Positions 27,071 through 35,107 of a stretch of DNA of 64,000 nt are shown here, one piece after another. Positions within the stretch are counted from its first letter, which is position 1, and every line of letters starts with the position of its first letter. Source of the DNA: Amycolatopsis suaedae (GTDB lineage: Bacteria > Actinomycetota > Actinomycetes > Mycobacteriales > Pseudonocardiaceae); assembly GCF_004214935.1 (NCBI RefSeq), contig NZ_SFCC01000008.1:248001-312000 (forward strand). The letters are read 5' to 3'. The position numbers and the translations under genes were made by a program. The notes under the pieces are model-generated. The model made no database searches and was not told the DNA's origin. It was given only the letters and a program-made list of their open reading frames with translations.

Positions 27071-28708
27071 GTGAGCCTCACCGCCGAACTACGTGACCGG
27101 GCCTTCCGGTGGATCGCCGACGACGTCGACCCGGACAGCCGCGCCGAACTGCAGCAGGTGCTGGCCAGGGCGATGAGCCAGGACCCCGCCGCGCTGGCCG
27201 AACTGGAGGACCGCATGGGCGGCCCGCTGGAGTTCGGCACCGCGGGACTGCGCGGCCCGGTGCGTGCCGGGCCGAACGGCATGAACACCGCCGTCGTGGT
27301 CCGGACCACCGCCGGTGTCGCCGCCTGGCTGGCGTCGCGGGGCAAGGCCGGTGGCGTGGTCGTCGTCGGCAGGGACGCCCGGCACGGGTCGGCGGAGTTC
27401 GCCACGGCGGCGGCCGAGGTGCTCACCGCGGCCGGGTTCGACACCAGGGTGCTGCCCGGGCCGTTGCCGACGCCGGTGCTGGCCTTCGCGGTACGCGAGC
27501 TGTCCGCGGTGGCGGGCATCCAGATCACGGCATCGCACAATCCGCCCGCCGACAACGGTTACAAGCTCTACGACGACACCGGCGCCCAGATCGTCCCGCC
27601 GGCGGACAGCCTGATCGAGAAGGCGATCGCCGCCGCGCCCGGGGCGGTGTCCGTTCCCCGCGCGCCAGGGGCAACCGTGCTCGGTGACAAGGTCGTCGAC
27701 GGTTACCTGGCCAGGGTGGCGGCACTGCCCCGGGGCACCGCCCGTGAGCTGCGGGTGGTGGCGACGGCGCTGCACGGCGTCGGCGCGGAGACGCTGGCCG
27801 CCGCCCTGCGGGCCGCCGGGTTCGCCGAACCGGAACTGGTGGCCGCGCAGCGCGAGCCCGACCCGGACTTCCCTACCGTGGCGTTCCCCAACCCCGAGGA
27901 ACCCGGGGCGACCGACCTGTTGCTGGAGCTGGCCGAGAAGTCCGGCGCGGACCTGGCCGTCGCGCTCGACCCGGACGCCGACCGGTGCGCGCTCGGCGTA
28001 CGCGACCGGGACGGGTGGCGGATGCTGCGCGGTGACGAGACCGGTGTCCTGCTCGGCGAGCACATTTTGTCCACTGTGGACAGTGCAGATCCCTTGGTGG
28101 CGACGACGATCGTCTCGTCGTCGATGCTGGGTGAGATCGCGGCGGCACATGGCGCGCGCTACACCGAGACGCTCACCGGCTTCAAGTGGCTGGCGCGTGC
28201 GGGCGAGGGTCTGGTGTTCGCCTACGAGGAGGCGCTGGGCCTGTGCGTCAACCCGGACTTCGTCAGGGACAAGGACGGCATCGCCGCCGCGGTGCTCGCC
28301 TGCGACCTCGCCGCGACGCTGAAGGAACGCGGTGGATCGCTGCCCGCTTCGCTGGACGAGCTGGCCGTGCGGCACGGCGTCCACCTGACCGACCAGGTGT
28401 CGCTGCGGGTGTCGGAGCTGGGCACGATCGGCAGGCTGATGTCGCGGCTGCGTGCCGAGCCGCCCGCCGAGCTGGCCGGGACGGCGGTGACCGTCACCGA
28501 CCTGCTGCCCGAGGCGGACGTGCTGCGGCTGACCGGTGACGGGCTGCGCGTCGTCGTGCGCCCGTCCGGGACCGAGCCGAAGCTGAAGGCGTACCTGCAG
28601 GTGACCGAGCCGGTGGCCGCCGAGCTGGCCGACGCGCGGCAGCGGGCCGCCGGGCGGCTGGCGGGGCTACGCGGCGCCGTCGAGGCGCTGCTGAAGGAGG
28701 ACACGTGA
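27071..28708 (+). CDS. pmmB: Phosphomannomutase/phosphoglucomutase family phosphosugar mutase
   Basis: 545 residues. Interconverts sugar 1- and 6(5)-phosphates. Motifs: QITASHNPPADNGYKLYDD with phosphoserine Ser155, metal loop DPDADRCALGVRD, sugar-binding EEALGLCV, phosphate-binding VRPSGTEPKLKAYLQV. Length and order match PmmB (Rv3308), adjacent to deoD in M. tuberculosis; in a nucleoside context it may act as a phosphopentomutase for the PNP product. GTG 27071 is set by the -10 box and domain start. Four-nt GTGA overlap with the next gene. Confidence 0.92.
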   Translation: MSLTAELRDRAFRWIADDVDPDSRAELQQVLARAMSQDPAALAELEDRMGGPLEFGTAGLRGPVRAGPNGMNTAVVVRTTAGVAAWLASRGKAGGVVVVGRDARHGSAEFATAAAEVLTAAGFDTRVLPGPLPTPVLAFAVRELSAVAGIQITASHNPPADNGYKLYDDTGAQIVPPADSLIEKAIAAAPGAVSVPRAPGATVLGDKVVDGYLARVAALPRGTARELRVVATALHGVGAETLAAALRAAGFAEPELVAAQREPDPDFPTVAFPNPEEPGATDLLLELAEKSGADLAVALDPDADRCALGVRDRDGWRMLRGDETGVLLGEHILSTVDSADPLVATTIVSSSMLGEIAAAHGARYTETLTGFKWLARAGEGLVFAYEEALGLCVNPDFVRDKDGIAAAVLACDLAATLKERGGSLPASLDELAVRHGVHLTDQVSLRVSELGTIGRLMSRLRAEPPAELAGTAVTVTDLLPEADVLRLTGDGLRVVVRPSGTEPKLKAYLQVTEPVAAELADARQRAAGRLAGLRGAVEALLKEDT

Positions 28709-29337
28709 TCCGCGAGGACTTCCTCGCCGCGGCGCGGGCCGCGGGCGAGCTGCTGCGCGACCCGGCCGTCGCCGCCCGCTGGGACGAGCCGAGCGCGCTG
28801 GCGGACTTCACCGTCGGCGGGCTGGCCGAGCACCTGGCGTTCCAGGTGCTCGCGCTGCCGGACCTGCTGGACAGCCCGACGCCCGCCGAGCCCACCGTGC
28901 CGGTCCTCGGCCACTACGAGCGGGCGGAGTGGATCGACGCCGACCTGGACGCCGAGTTCAACGTCAACATCCGGCGCGGCGGCGAGCAGCAGGCGGCCGA
29001 GGGACACGCCGCGATGGTGGCCCGGTTCGACGCCGCGCTGGCGACCATGGCGGAGCGATTGCCGGAGGCGGACAACCGGCCGATGCGGCTGCCGTTCTGG
29101 GGGCCGTGGTCGTTGCTGCTGGAGGATCTGCTGCTGACCAGGCTGATGGAGCTGGCGGTGCACTCGGACGACCTGGCGGTCAGCGTCGGCGTGGCGACAC
29201 CGGAGCTGCCGGACAGCGCGTCCGAGCGGGTCATCGACCTGCTGTCCCGGCTGGCGGTGCGGCGGCACGGCCCGACCAGCGTGCTGCGGGCGCTGTCGCG
29301 GGCCGAGCGCGCGCCCGGCACGATCGCGGCGTTCTGA
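28705..29337 (+). CDS. DinB/maleylpyruvate isomerase-like (possibly mycothiol-dependent) protein
   Basis: 210 residues, a four-helix-bundle DinB-like protein. GLAEHLAFQVLALPDLL and LMELAVHSDDLAVSVG resemble the conserved helices (His ligands) of the actinobacterial mycothiol-dependent maleylpyruvate isomerase N-terminal family. The substrate is unknown. GTG 28705 overlaps the pmmB stop (GTGA), and the stop overlaps the next start (TGATG), so three genes are coupled. Confidence 0.7.
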   Translation: MIREDFLAAARAAGELLRDPAVAARWDEPSALADFTVGGLAEHLAFQVLALPDLLDSPTPAEPTVPVLGHYERAEWIDADLDAEFNVNIRRGGEQQAAEGHAAMVARFDAALATMAERLPEADNRPMRLPFWGPWSLLLEDLLLTRLMELAVHSDDLAVSVGVATPELPDSASERVIDLLSRLAVRRHGPTSVLRALSRAERAPGTIAAF

Positions 29338-29795
29338 TGCCCACGCTGCTGATCGTGCACCACACGCCGTCGCCGTCGACTCAGGCGATGTTCGAGGCGG
29401 TGCTGTCCGGTGCGACCACCGACGAGATCACCGGCGTCGACGTGGTGCGCAGGCCCGCGCTCGGCGCGACCGTGCCCGACGTGCTGGCCGCGGACGGGTT
29501 CCTGCTGGGCACGCCGGCGAACCTCGGGTACATGTCGGGGGCGCTCAAGCACTTCTTCGACACGGTGTACTACCCGTGCCTGGACTCCACCCGCGGGCGG
29601 CCGTTCGGGGTGTTCGTGCACGGCGGCAGCGACGTGTCGGGCACCCTGCGCGGGATCGCGTCGATCACCACCGGGCTGGGCTGGCAGCAGGCCGCCGAGC
29701 CGGTGACGGTCACCGGCGAGCCCACCGCGGCCGACCGGGAGGCCTGCTGGGAGCTGGGCGCCACCCTGGCGGCCACCCTCGAGAACCGGCTTTAG
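29337..29795 (+). CDS. Flavodoxin-like / NAD(P)H-dependent FMN reductase fold protein
   Basis: 152 residues. LLIVHHTPSPSTQAMFEAVLSG is the FMN phosphate-binding loop in modified form; LLGTPANLGYMSGALKHFFD is the second FMN-contact segment of flavodoxin-like reductases, and GVFVHGGSD the third. Probably a small flavin oxidoreductase; partner unknown. Last gene of the pmmB transcript; followed by a family A palindrome 46 nt after the stop that can act as its terminator. Confidence 0.75.
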   Translation: MPTLLIVHHTPSPSTQAMFEAVLSGATTDEITGVDVVRRPALGATVPDVLAADGFLLGTPANLGYMSGALKHFFDTVYYPCLDSTRGRPFGVFVHGGSDVSGTLRGIASITTGLGWQQAAEPVTVTGEPTAADREACWELGATLAATLENRL

Positions 29796-29840
29796 CCCGC
29801 TGAAGCCGCCCTCCCCGCCCTGCCCGGCGAAGTCCCCGAG

Positions 29841-30219
29841 CACGTGAAGGCCACCTTCACCACGTGAGACGTAATGAAGGTGGCCTTCACGAGCTTGGGA
29901 CGGGCGGTGTCTCGCTATCTGGAACCGCCACGCCGGACGGTGGGACCAGGCGGGCGGGAACGGACAACTCGCGGGTCCGGAACGGATAACTCGCGGGTCC
30001 GGAACGGATAACTCGCGGGTCCGGAACGGACGACTCGCGCGTGAGAACGGACGACTCGCGCGAACGGACCGTTCACCCAGGTGACCGGCGCACTACGTGA
30101 GAACCGGCGTCCACATCGTGAGTTCTGCGCTCACGCACGCGAGTTCTGCGTTCCGGAACACGAGTTCTGCGCTCGGGACCCACCCACCTCGCCCTGCCGG
30201 ACACCCGGCTTCGCGGGAG
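29841..30219. repeat. Composite intergenic repeat module, copy 2
   Basis: Same order of parts as 3255-3567: family A palindrome (29841-29896), CTATCTGGAACCG spacer, 22-bp unit array (29957-30065), ACGTGAGAACCGGCGTCCAC, three GAGTTCTGCG units, CTCGGGACC tail and CTTCGCGGG end. It is 66 nt longer than copy 1, explained by three extra units in the array. It fills the gap between the flavodoxin-like and cyclophilin genes; no gene is seen in 29796-30230. Confidence 0.85.
29957..30065 (+). repeat. Five tandem 21-22-bp units inside composite module
   Basis: Units begin at 29957, 29979, 30001, 30023 and 30045; consensus GGAACGGAyAACTCGCG plus GGTCC in the first three and CGTGA/CGAAC in the last two. 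Copy 1 of the module has only two (3373, 3395). Units abut with no unique spacers, so this is not a CRISPR array. Confidence 0.9.
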
Positions 30220-30230
30220 AGGCCGAGTCC

Positions 30231-30887
30231 CTAGATGACGAACGCGTGGTGGATGCGCACCGGGTGCTTCGGCAGGCCGTCCTCCTTGCCGTCGGCGATG
30301 CCGGCGGCGACGATGCGGTCCAGCGTGTCCATGCCGAGCACGACCTTGCCGAAGATGCTGTAGTTCGGCGGGATGTTCGCGTGCGAGTGCACGACGAAGA
30401 ACTGGCTGCCGTTGGTGCCCGGCCCCTGGTTGCCCATGGCGACCGTGCCCCGCGGGTAGGTCTCCTTGCCGGTCACCTCGTCGGCGAAGCGGTAGCCGGG
30501 GCCGCCCTTCTCCACCTCGTAGATGTCACCGCACTGCAGCACGCCCAGCCGCGCCGAGTTGGTCAGCCGGAAGCACTGGGTGTGGTTGTAGAACCGGCTG
30601 CGGACCAGGTGGGCGAAGTTGTGCGCCGCGCACGGCGCCACCGACCGGTCCAGCTGGACGGCGACCGGGCCGTAGTTGGTCAGCAGCACCGACAGCGCCG
30701 TGCCGCGCGTCGGCGCGGTGGGCCGCGGCGGCTTCACCGGCTTGGCGGCCGGGAGGTCCGGCGTGGGGATGAACTCGCAGCGCACCGTCGGCGGCGCGGG
30801 GGCGGGCGCGGCGGAAGCCACTGCGGGCGCGAACCCGGCGACGGCGAGAACGGACACAGCCACGGCTGCCACTCGGCGTGCGAACAT
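30231..30887 (-). CDS. Secreted cyclophilin-type peptidyl-prolyl isomerase
   Basis: 218 residues. Signal peptide about 1-27 (RRVAAVAVSVLAVAGFA...ASA), Pro-rich linker, then a cyclophilin domain: LVRSRFYNHTQCFRLTN, GYRFADEVTG, GTVAMGNQGPGTNGSQFFVV, and YSIFGKVVLGMDTLDRI. These include the Phe/Gln/Phe region of the active site. Acts outside the membrane on exported proteins. ATG start with TAGGTT 6 nt upstream, i.e. leaderless. Confidence 0.9.
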   Translation of the reverse strand: MFARRVAAVAVSVLAVAGFAPAVASAAPAPAPPTVRCEFIPTPDLPAAKPVKPPRPTAPTRGTALSVLLTNYGPVAVQLDRSVAPCAAHNFAHLVRSRFYNHTQCFRLTNSARLGVLQCGDIYEVEKGGPGYRFADEVTGKETYPRGTVAMGNQGPGTNGSQFFVVHSHANIPPNYSIFGKVVLGMDTLDRIVAAGIADGKEDGLPKHPVRIHHAFVI

Positions 30888-30893
30888 GCGCGA

Positions 30894-30899
30894 AACCTA
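30894..30899 (-). promoter_or_regulatory. Putative -10 box TAGGTT for cyclophilin gene
   Basis: Minus-strand TAGGTT ends 6 nt before the ATG at 30887. Its TAG is also the stop codon of the upstream alpha/beta hydrolase (30897-30899). Confidence 0.5.
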
Positions 30900-31757
30900 G
30901 CGCGAAGCGACGGTCCCGTCGAGGATCGCGGCGACCTCCTTCGCCTTCAGCAGGAACCCGGCGTGGCTGGCGTGCACCGTGTGCACGGTGAACGGGTTGT
31001 CCGGGGTGAGCCGGTCGGCGTCGGCGATCAGGCGGTCCTGCAGCTCGATCGGCAGCGACCGATCCCCGGTGAGCCGGACGAACGTGTGCGGCACGGTGCC
31101 CCACCGGTCGGCGTGCACGGTGGCGTCGCCCAGCATGACCTGCATCGACTCGTCGGGCTGCATGATGTTGAGGAACGCCAGCCACTGCCCGTCGCCCGCC
31201 TCGGCCATCGTGGCTTCCTTGAGCGCGGCGATCAGGTCCTTGTCGGCCGTGCGGTAGTTGGCCCTGCCCGCGCCGATGGCCTCGGGGTCGCCGACGGCGA
31301 GCCCGCCGAGCCCCGGCAGCAGGCTGCCAGCGAACTCCGGCTCCCCCATGTACGCGACCGGATTCGGCCGGGTCACGCAGCACCACGCCGAGACGTAGAC
31401 GACGTGGGCGACCAGTTCCGGCACGGTGTCGGCGACCTTGCTCGCCGTCACCCCGCCGAGGCTGGACGCCACCAGCACGACCGGCCCGTGCGCGGACAGC
31501 GCGCGCACCTCCTCGACGACCTGGCGCACGTTGTCCTCGAGCGTCACGCCCGCCAGCCGGGACGGTTCGGCGCCGAACGCGGCCAGGTCCTGCGGGGCCT
31601 GGTAGTGCGGTGAGTAGTCCGCGTCGAAGCCGTGGCCGGGCAGGTCCACCGCGTAGCTGCGGTGGCCGAGCAGCGCCAGCTCGCGCTGCACCGGGGCCCA
31701 CATGAACGAGCTGGTGCCGGAGCCGTGCACCAGGACGAAGGTCGGTTGTCCAGTCAC
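30897..31757 (-). CDS. Alpha/beta hydrolase
   Basis: 286 residues from GTG 31757; the frame extends ten codons to 31787 but the conserved fold begins at VTGQPTFVLVHGSG. Nucleophile elbow ASSLGGV (Ser), oxyanion region HGSGTSSFMW, and catalytic His in ASHAGFLLKA near the C-terminus. The lid region is unusually Met/Gly-rich. Resembles methylesterase/hydroxynitrile-lyase-like hydrolases of actinobacteria; substrate unknown. The next gene downstream starts 9 nt away using this gene's stop codon as part of its -10 box. Confidence 0.82.
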   Translation of the reverse strand: MTGQPTFVLVHGSGTSSFMWAPVQRELALLGHRSYAVDLPGHGFDADYSPHYQAPQDLAAFGAEPSRLAGVTLEDNVRQVVEEVRALSAHGPVVLVASSLGGVTASKVADTVPELVAHVVYVSAWCCVTRPNPVAYMGEPEFAGSLLPGLGGLAVGDPEAIGAGRANYRTADKDLIAALKEATMAEAGDGQWLAFLNIMQPDESMQVMLGDATVHADRWGTVPHTFVRLTGDRSLPIELQDRLIADADRLTPDNPFTVHTVHASHAGFLLKAKEVAAILDGTVASR

Positions 31758-31833
31758 GAGCGACCGTTCTACCAGGCACTTCACCACCGTGCGCAGCCGG
31801 ATGGTCAGATCATCGGGATGCCATCGGTCTCCG

Positions 31834-32940
31834 CTACGCTGCGCGCCGCGCCGTGCCCGTCCCGGCGATCCGGGCGAGGAACTCGGCGTTGGTCTGGGTC
31901 TTGCGCAGGCCGTCGACCAGCGTGTCGGCGGCGTTGTCGCGGCCGGACAGCGCCCGGCGCAGCACCTTGGTCGCGGCCAGTTCGGCGGGGTCCAGCAGCA
32001 GTTCCTCCTTGCGCGTCCCGGACCGGGGCAGGTCGACGGCCGGGTGCACCCGGCGGGCGGCGACCTGCCGGTCCAGCCGCAGCTCGGCGTTGCCGGTGCC
32101 CTTGAACTCCTCGAAGATCAGGGTGTCGGCGGCCGAACCGGTCTCCACCAGCGCGGTGGCGACGATCGTGAGCGAGCCGCCGTTCTCGATGTTGCGTGCC
32201 GCGCCGAGGAACCGCTTGGGCGGCACGAGCGCGGACGCGTCGACGCCGCCGGACAGGATCCGCCCGGACGCGGGCGCGGCCAGGTTGTAGGCCCGCCCGA
32301 GCCGGGTGATCGAGTCCAGCAGCACCACGACGTCCTCGCCCAGCTCGACCAGCCGCTTGGCCCGTTCGACGGCCAGTTCGGCGACGGCGGTCTGGTCCCG
32401 GGCGGTGTGGTCGAAGGTCGCGGCCGCGACCTCGGCGGGAACGGTCCGGGCCAGGTCGGTGACCTCCTCGGGCCGCTCGCCGACGAGCACCAGCATCAGG
32501 TGGCACTCGGGGTGGTTCTTGGCGATGCCGTGCGCGATGGCCCGCAGCACGGACGTCTTACCGGCCTTGGGCGGCGCGAAGACCAGCGCGCGCTGACCCT
32601 TGCCGATCGGCATCAGCAGGTCGACCGCTCGCGCGGTCACCAGGTGCGGCTCGGACTCCAGCCGCAGCCGTTCGTCCGGATGCACCGGGACGAGGTCGGC
32701 CAGCGCGGGCCGGGACACGGCGTAGCGGGGATGCCTGCCGTTGACCGTGTCCACGCCGGTCAGCCCGGCGGGTCCGGCGGTGCCCGCCACGGCGTCGCCG
32801 CGGCGCAGCCCGTGTTCCCGGACGAGTCCACGTGGGACGGTGACGTCCCGCGGACCGGGCAGGTACCCGTCGGTCCGCAGGAGGGTGCGGTTGCCGGCGA
32901 CGTCGAGGACGCCCGCCACCGCGAAGGTGTTGTCAGACAT
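31834..32940 (-). CDS. Minimal Rho-like transcription termination factor (paralog)
   Basis: 368 residues, much shorter than canonical actinobacterial Rho (over 600). Lacks the N-terminal helical and insert regions; begins directly in the RNA-binding OB-fold (GVLDVAGNRTLLRTDGYLPG). ATPase core is complete: Walker A APPKAGKTS at 122-130, VVVLLDSITRLGRAYN with Walker B at 204-219, Q-loop/R-loop LSGGVDASALVPPKRF, GAARNIENGGSLTIVATAL, EEFKGTGNAEL, and RSGTRKEELL. In the conserved VDERPEEVT motif the Asp is replaced by Gly (VGERPEEVT, Gly154). It is therefore an extra Rho, since the essential one is expected elsewhere. Preceded by a 150-bp leader with a stem-loop. Confidence 0.88.
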   Translation of the reverse strand: MSDNTFAVAGVLDVAGNRTLLRTDGYLPGPRDVTVPRGLVREHGLRRGDAVAGTAGPAGLTGVDTVNGRHPRYAVSRPALADLVPVHPDERLRLESEPHLVTARAVDLLMPIGKGQRALVFAPPKAGKTSVLRAIAHGIAKNHPECHLMLVLVGERPEEVTDLARTVPAEVAAATFDHTARDQTAVAELAVERAKRLVELGEDVVVLLDSITRLGRAYNLAAPASGRILSGGVDASALVPPKRFLGAARNIENGGSLTIVATALVETGSAADTLIFEEFKGTGNAELRLDRQVAARRVHPAVDLPRSGTRKEELLLDPAELAATKVLRRALSGRDNAADTLVDGLRKTQTNAEFLARIAGTGTARRAA

Positions 32941-33000
32941 GGTGTTTTCTTTTCTGTGTCAGTTACGAAGGAGGGTGTGGCGAGAACTACGGCCACGACG

Positions 33001-33020
33001 AATCCGGCTCGGACCGGATT
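33001..33020. promoter_or_regulatory. Stem-loop in leader of rho-like gene
   Basis: Perfect 7-bp arms (AATCCGG at 33001-33007 and CCGGATT at 33014-33020) around a 6-base loop, about 60 nt upstream of the Rho-like ATG. The 151-bp gap 32941-33091 is otherwise unremarkable apart from an A-rich stretch just before the start and no clear ribosome binding site. On the + strand the stem is followed by TTTTCT. Confidence 0.45.
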
Positions 33021-33091
33021 TTCTGGAGAACCACTCTCCGGGGGGCTGACCGCCCTCACCCAGGAGAGGAGACGCCTTCAGGCTACCGCAA

Positions 33092-34333
33092 CTACCTCAG
33101 TCCGCGCCAGCGGGAATTACGCAGGCAGCCCGCGTTGGTCCAGCCGCGGTGGACCACCTCGGCCACCAGCGACGGCCGCACCCAGTACGCCGCTGCCGCC
33201 TGCCCCTCGGGCACCGAGTGGAACGGCGAGCGGTCGGTGGCCGCCTCGTTCAGCCTGCCGGTCAGCCAGGCCAGTTCCTCCGTGGAGAAGCCGGAACCGA
33301 CGTTGCCGACGTAACGCAGCACGCCGCCCTCGCGCAGTCCCAGCAGCAGCGAGCCGAACGTGCCGGACCGCCTGCCCGAGCCGGGCCGCCAGCCGCCGAC
33401 GACGACCTCCGCGATGTACACCCCGTCCACGGCCAGCCAGTCCGGCGAGGTCCTGCCCGGCCGGTACCGGCTGCCCAGCCGCCTGGCCACGACCCCGGCC
33501 AGTCCGCGGGAGTGCGCGACCCGCAGCGCGGTGGCAGGATCGCCGACGTAGTGCCCGCATACCCGCCAGTGCGCACCGGCGAGGTCCAGTCCGTCCAGCA
33601 GGGCCCTGCGCTCGGCGTAGGGCAGGTCCAGACAGGACAGTCCGTCCACATGCAACAGGTCGTGGACGAGGTAGACGGCGGGCCTGCCGCCGCGCGGGGT
33701 GACGATCTCCCCGTCCAGCAACACTTCCGCACCGGCGAGCCGCTCACCGAGCCCGCGTAGTTCCGGATAGCGCGCGGTGATGTCCTCGCCCGCGGCGTCA
33801 CGCAGGACCAGCCAGCCGTCCTGCACCCTGGCGACGGCCCGCACCCCGCCGCCGGCCAGGCCGTAGGCCCACTGCTCGTCCTCGTCGACCTTCGGCAGCA
33901 GCCCGGGACGGGCCAGCATCGGCGGCACGAACACCGGCAGCGGACGCCAGCCGGCCGGCGCCGGGTCCACCCGGCGGACGATCCAGTGGCGGTCGCCCTC
34001 GCCGTGCACGTTGACGAACACGTACCGGCCACGGGCCCGCTCGCCGTGGAACGTGACCTCGACGCGGTCGTCGTTCCAGTGCCCGGCGGCGCAGCTGCCG
34101 CGGTCCCACTCGGTCACCGGCTCACCGGCGACCGGGTGATCGGTGCACACCGCGAGCCGGTTCACGCCGGGTTCACAGGGCAGGCCCAGCGGCACCGCGA
34201 AGGAGACCAGGTCGCCACCCCGGCGTACCCGGACGTCCCAGTGCGGCTGGCCGCCATGGTGTTGCTGGATCACGAAAACGCCGTCGTCACCGCGTATTTC
34301 TGGCAGGGCTTTCTCCCTTCCAGCGGGGGTCAC
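33092..34333 (-). CDS. LigD-like protein: 3'-phosphoesterase domain fused to a degenerate ATP-dependent DNA ligase domain
   Basis: 413 residues from GTG 34333. Residues about 15-120 are the LigD phosphoesterase domain, with the metal-site pattern preserved (QQHHGGQPHWDVRV, CTDHPVAGE, TEWDRG). The following ligase domain is recognisable (LLDGEIVTPRGG, motif III; VVARRLGSRYRPGRTSPDWLAV, motifs IV-V; GSLLLGLREGG; oligonucleotide-binding end), but the nucleotidyl-Lys motif ExKxDGxR reads GLAGGGVR near residue 155, motif IV lost its Glu and Lys, and motif V WLKxK reads WLAVD. It should not form ligase-AMP. Family knowledge: LigD PE domains trim 3' ends in NHEJ. Divergent from lprG. Confidence 0.82.
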   Translation of the reverse strand: MTPAGREKALPEIRGDDGVFVIQQHHGGQPHWDVRVRRGGDLVSFAVPLGLPCEPGVNRLAVCTDHPVAGEPVTEWDRGSCAAGHWNDDRVEVTFHGERARGRYVFVNVHGEGDRHWIVRRVDPAPAGWRPLPVFVPPMLARPGLLPKVDEDEQWAYGLAGGGVRAVARVQDGWLVLRDAAGEDITARYPELRGLGERLAGAEVLLDGEIVTPRGGRPAVYLVHDLLHVDGLSCLDLPYAERRALLDGLDLAGAHWRVCGHYVGDPATALRVAHSRGLAGVVARRLGSRYRPGRTSPDWLAVDGVYIAEVVVGGWRPGSGRRSGTFGSLLLGLREGGVLRYVGNVGSGFSTEELAWLTGRLNEAATDRSPFHSVPEGQAAAAYWVRPSLVAEVVHRGWTNAGCLRNSRWRGLR

Positions 34334-34401
34334 CGCAGAGTAGCCGAACCGGTACGGGGTGAAACGCGGCCAACCAAGCGAACCCTGGCGTCCGATAGGC
34401 C

Positions 34402-34407
34402 TACGAT
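34402..34407 (+). promoter_or_regulatory. Putative -10 box TACGAT for lprG
   Basis: TACGAT ends 7 nt before the ATG at 34415. The box overlaps another in-frame ATG (34406), which makes the later ATG the likely leaderless start. Confidence 0.5.
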
Positions 34408-34414
34408 GCACGCC

Positions 34415-35107
34415 ATGAAGCCCCGTCGCCTGCTGTTCGCCGCGTTCGCGCTCGCCATCGGAGCCACCCTCGGCGCCTGTTCCTCCGACGAACCCGGCGC
34501 GCAACTGCCCGACGCCGCGACCCTGGTCAGCGAGTCGGCGACGGCCATGCGCGACGTCCGCAGCGCCCATTTCACCCTGCAGACCAACGGGACCGTCGCC
34601 GGCCTGAGCGTGCAGAGCCTGGAGGGCGACCTGACCAAGGACGGCGGCCCGTCCGGCAGCGCCAAGGGCACCGGCAAGCTGGAGCTGGGCGGTCAGCTGA
34701 TCGAGGGCGAGTTCGTCCTCACCGGTGACACCCTCTACCTGAAGGGGCCGACCGGCGGTTTCCAGAAGATCCCGGCGATGCTGAGTTCCTCGGTCTACGA
34801 CCCGTCGGCCGTGCTGGACCCGGAACGCGGCATCGCCAAGGTCATCGGCGGCGTGCAGGAGCCGAAGACCGAGGCCCGCGAGGACGTGGGCGGCGTCGCG
34901 GCGTACAAGGTCACCGGCAAGCTGCCGCAGGCCGCACTGACCGGTCTGCTGCCCGGCGTCCAGGGTGACACGGAGGCGACCTACTGGCTGCAGGCCGACG
35001 GCAAGCGCCTGCCGCTGAAGGCTTCCGTCAAGTTCCCGGACGGCGCCACGGTCGAGGTCACGCTGTCCGATGTGGACAAGCCGGTGACCGTCACGCCCCC
35101 GGCGTGA
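34415..35107 (+). CDS. lprG: LppX/LprAFG-family lipoprotein
   Basis: 230 residues. Signal peptide with lipobox ATLGACSS, then the LprG fold ([68 protein letters not shown]), a hydrophobic cavity that carries triacylated lipids. Its GTGA overlap with an MFS transporter reproduces the lprG-Rv1410c (P55) operon of mycobacteria, which exports triacylglycerides and lipoglycans to the outer envelope and affects drug tolerance. Confidence 0.9.
   Translation: MKPRRLLFAAFALAIGATLGACSSDEPGAQLPDAATLVSESATAMRDVRSAHFTLQTNGTVAGLSVQSLEGDLTKDGGPSGSAKGTGKLELGGQLIEGEFVLTGDTLYLKGPTGGFQKIPAMLSSSVYDPSAVLDPERGIAKVIGGVQEPKTEAREDVGGVAAYKVTGKLPQAALTGLLPGVQGDTEATYWLQADGKRLPLKASVKFPDGATVEVTLSDVDKPVTVTPPA

Noticed and set aside
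29957..30065. CRISPR array
   Set aside because: The units abut without unique spacers and no cas genes are present.
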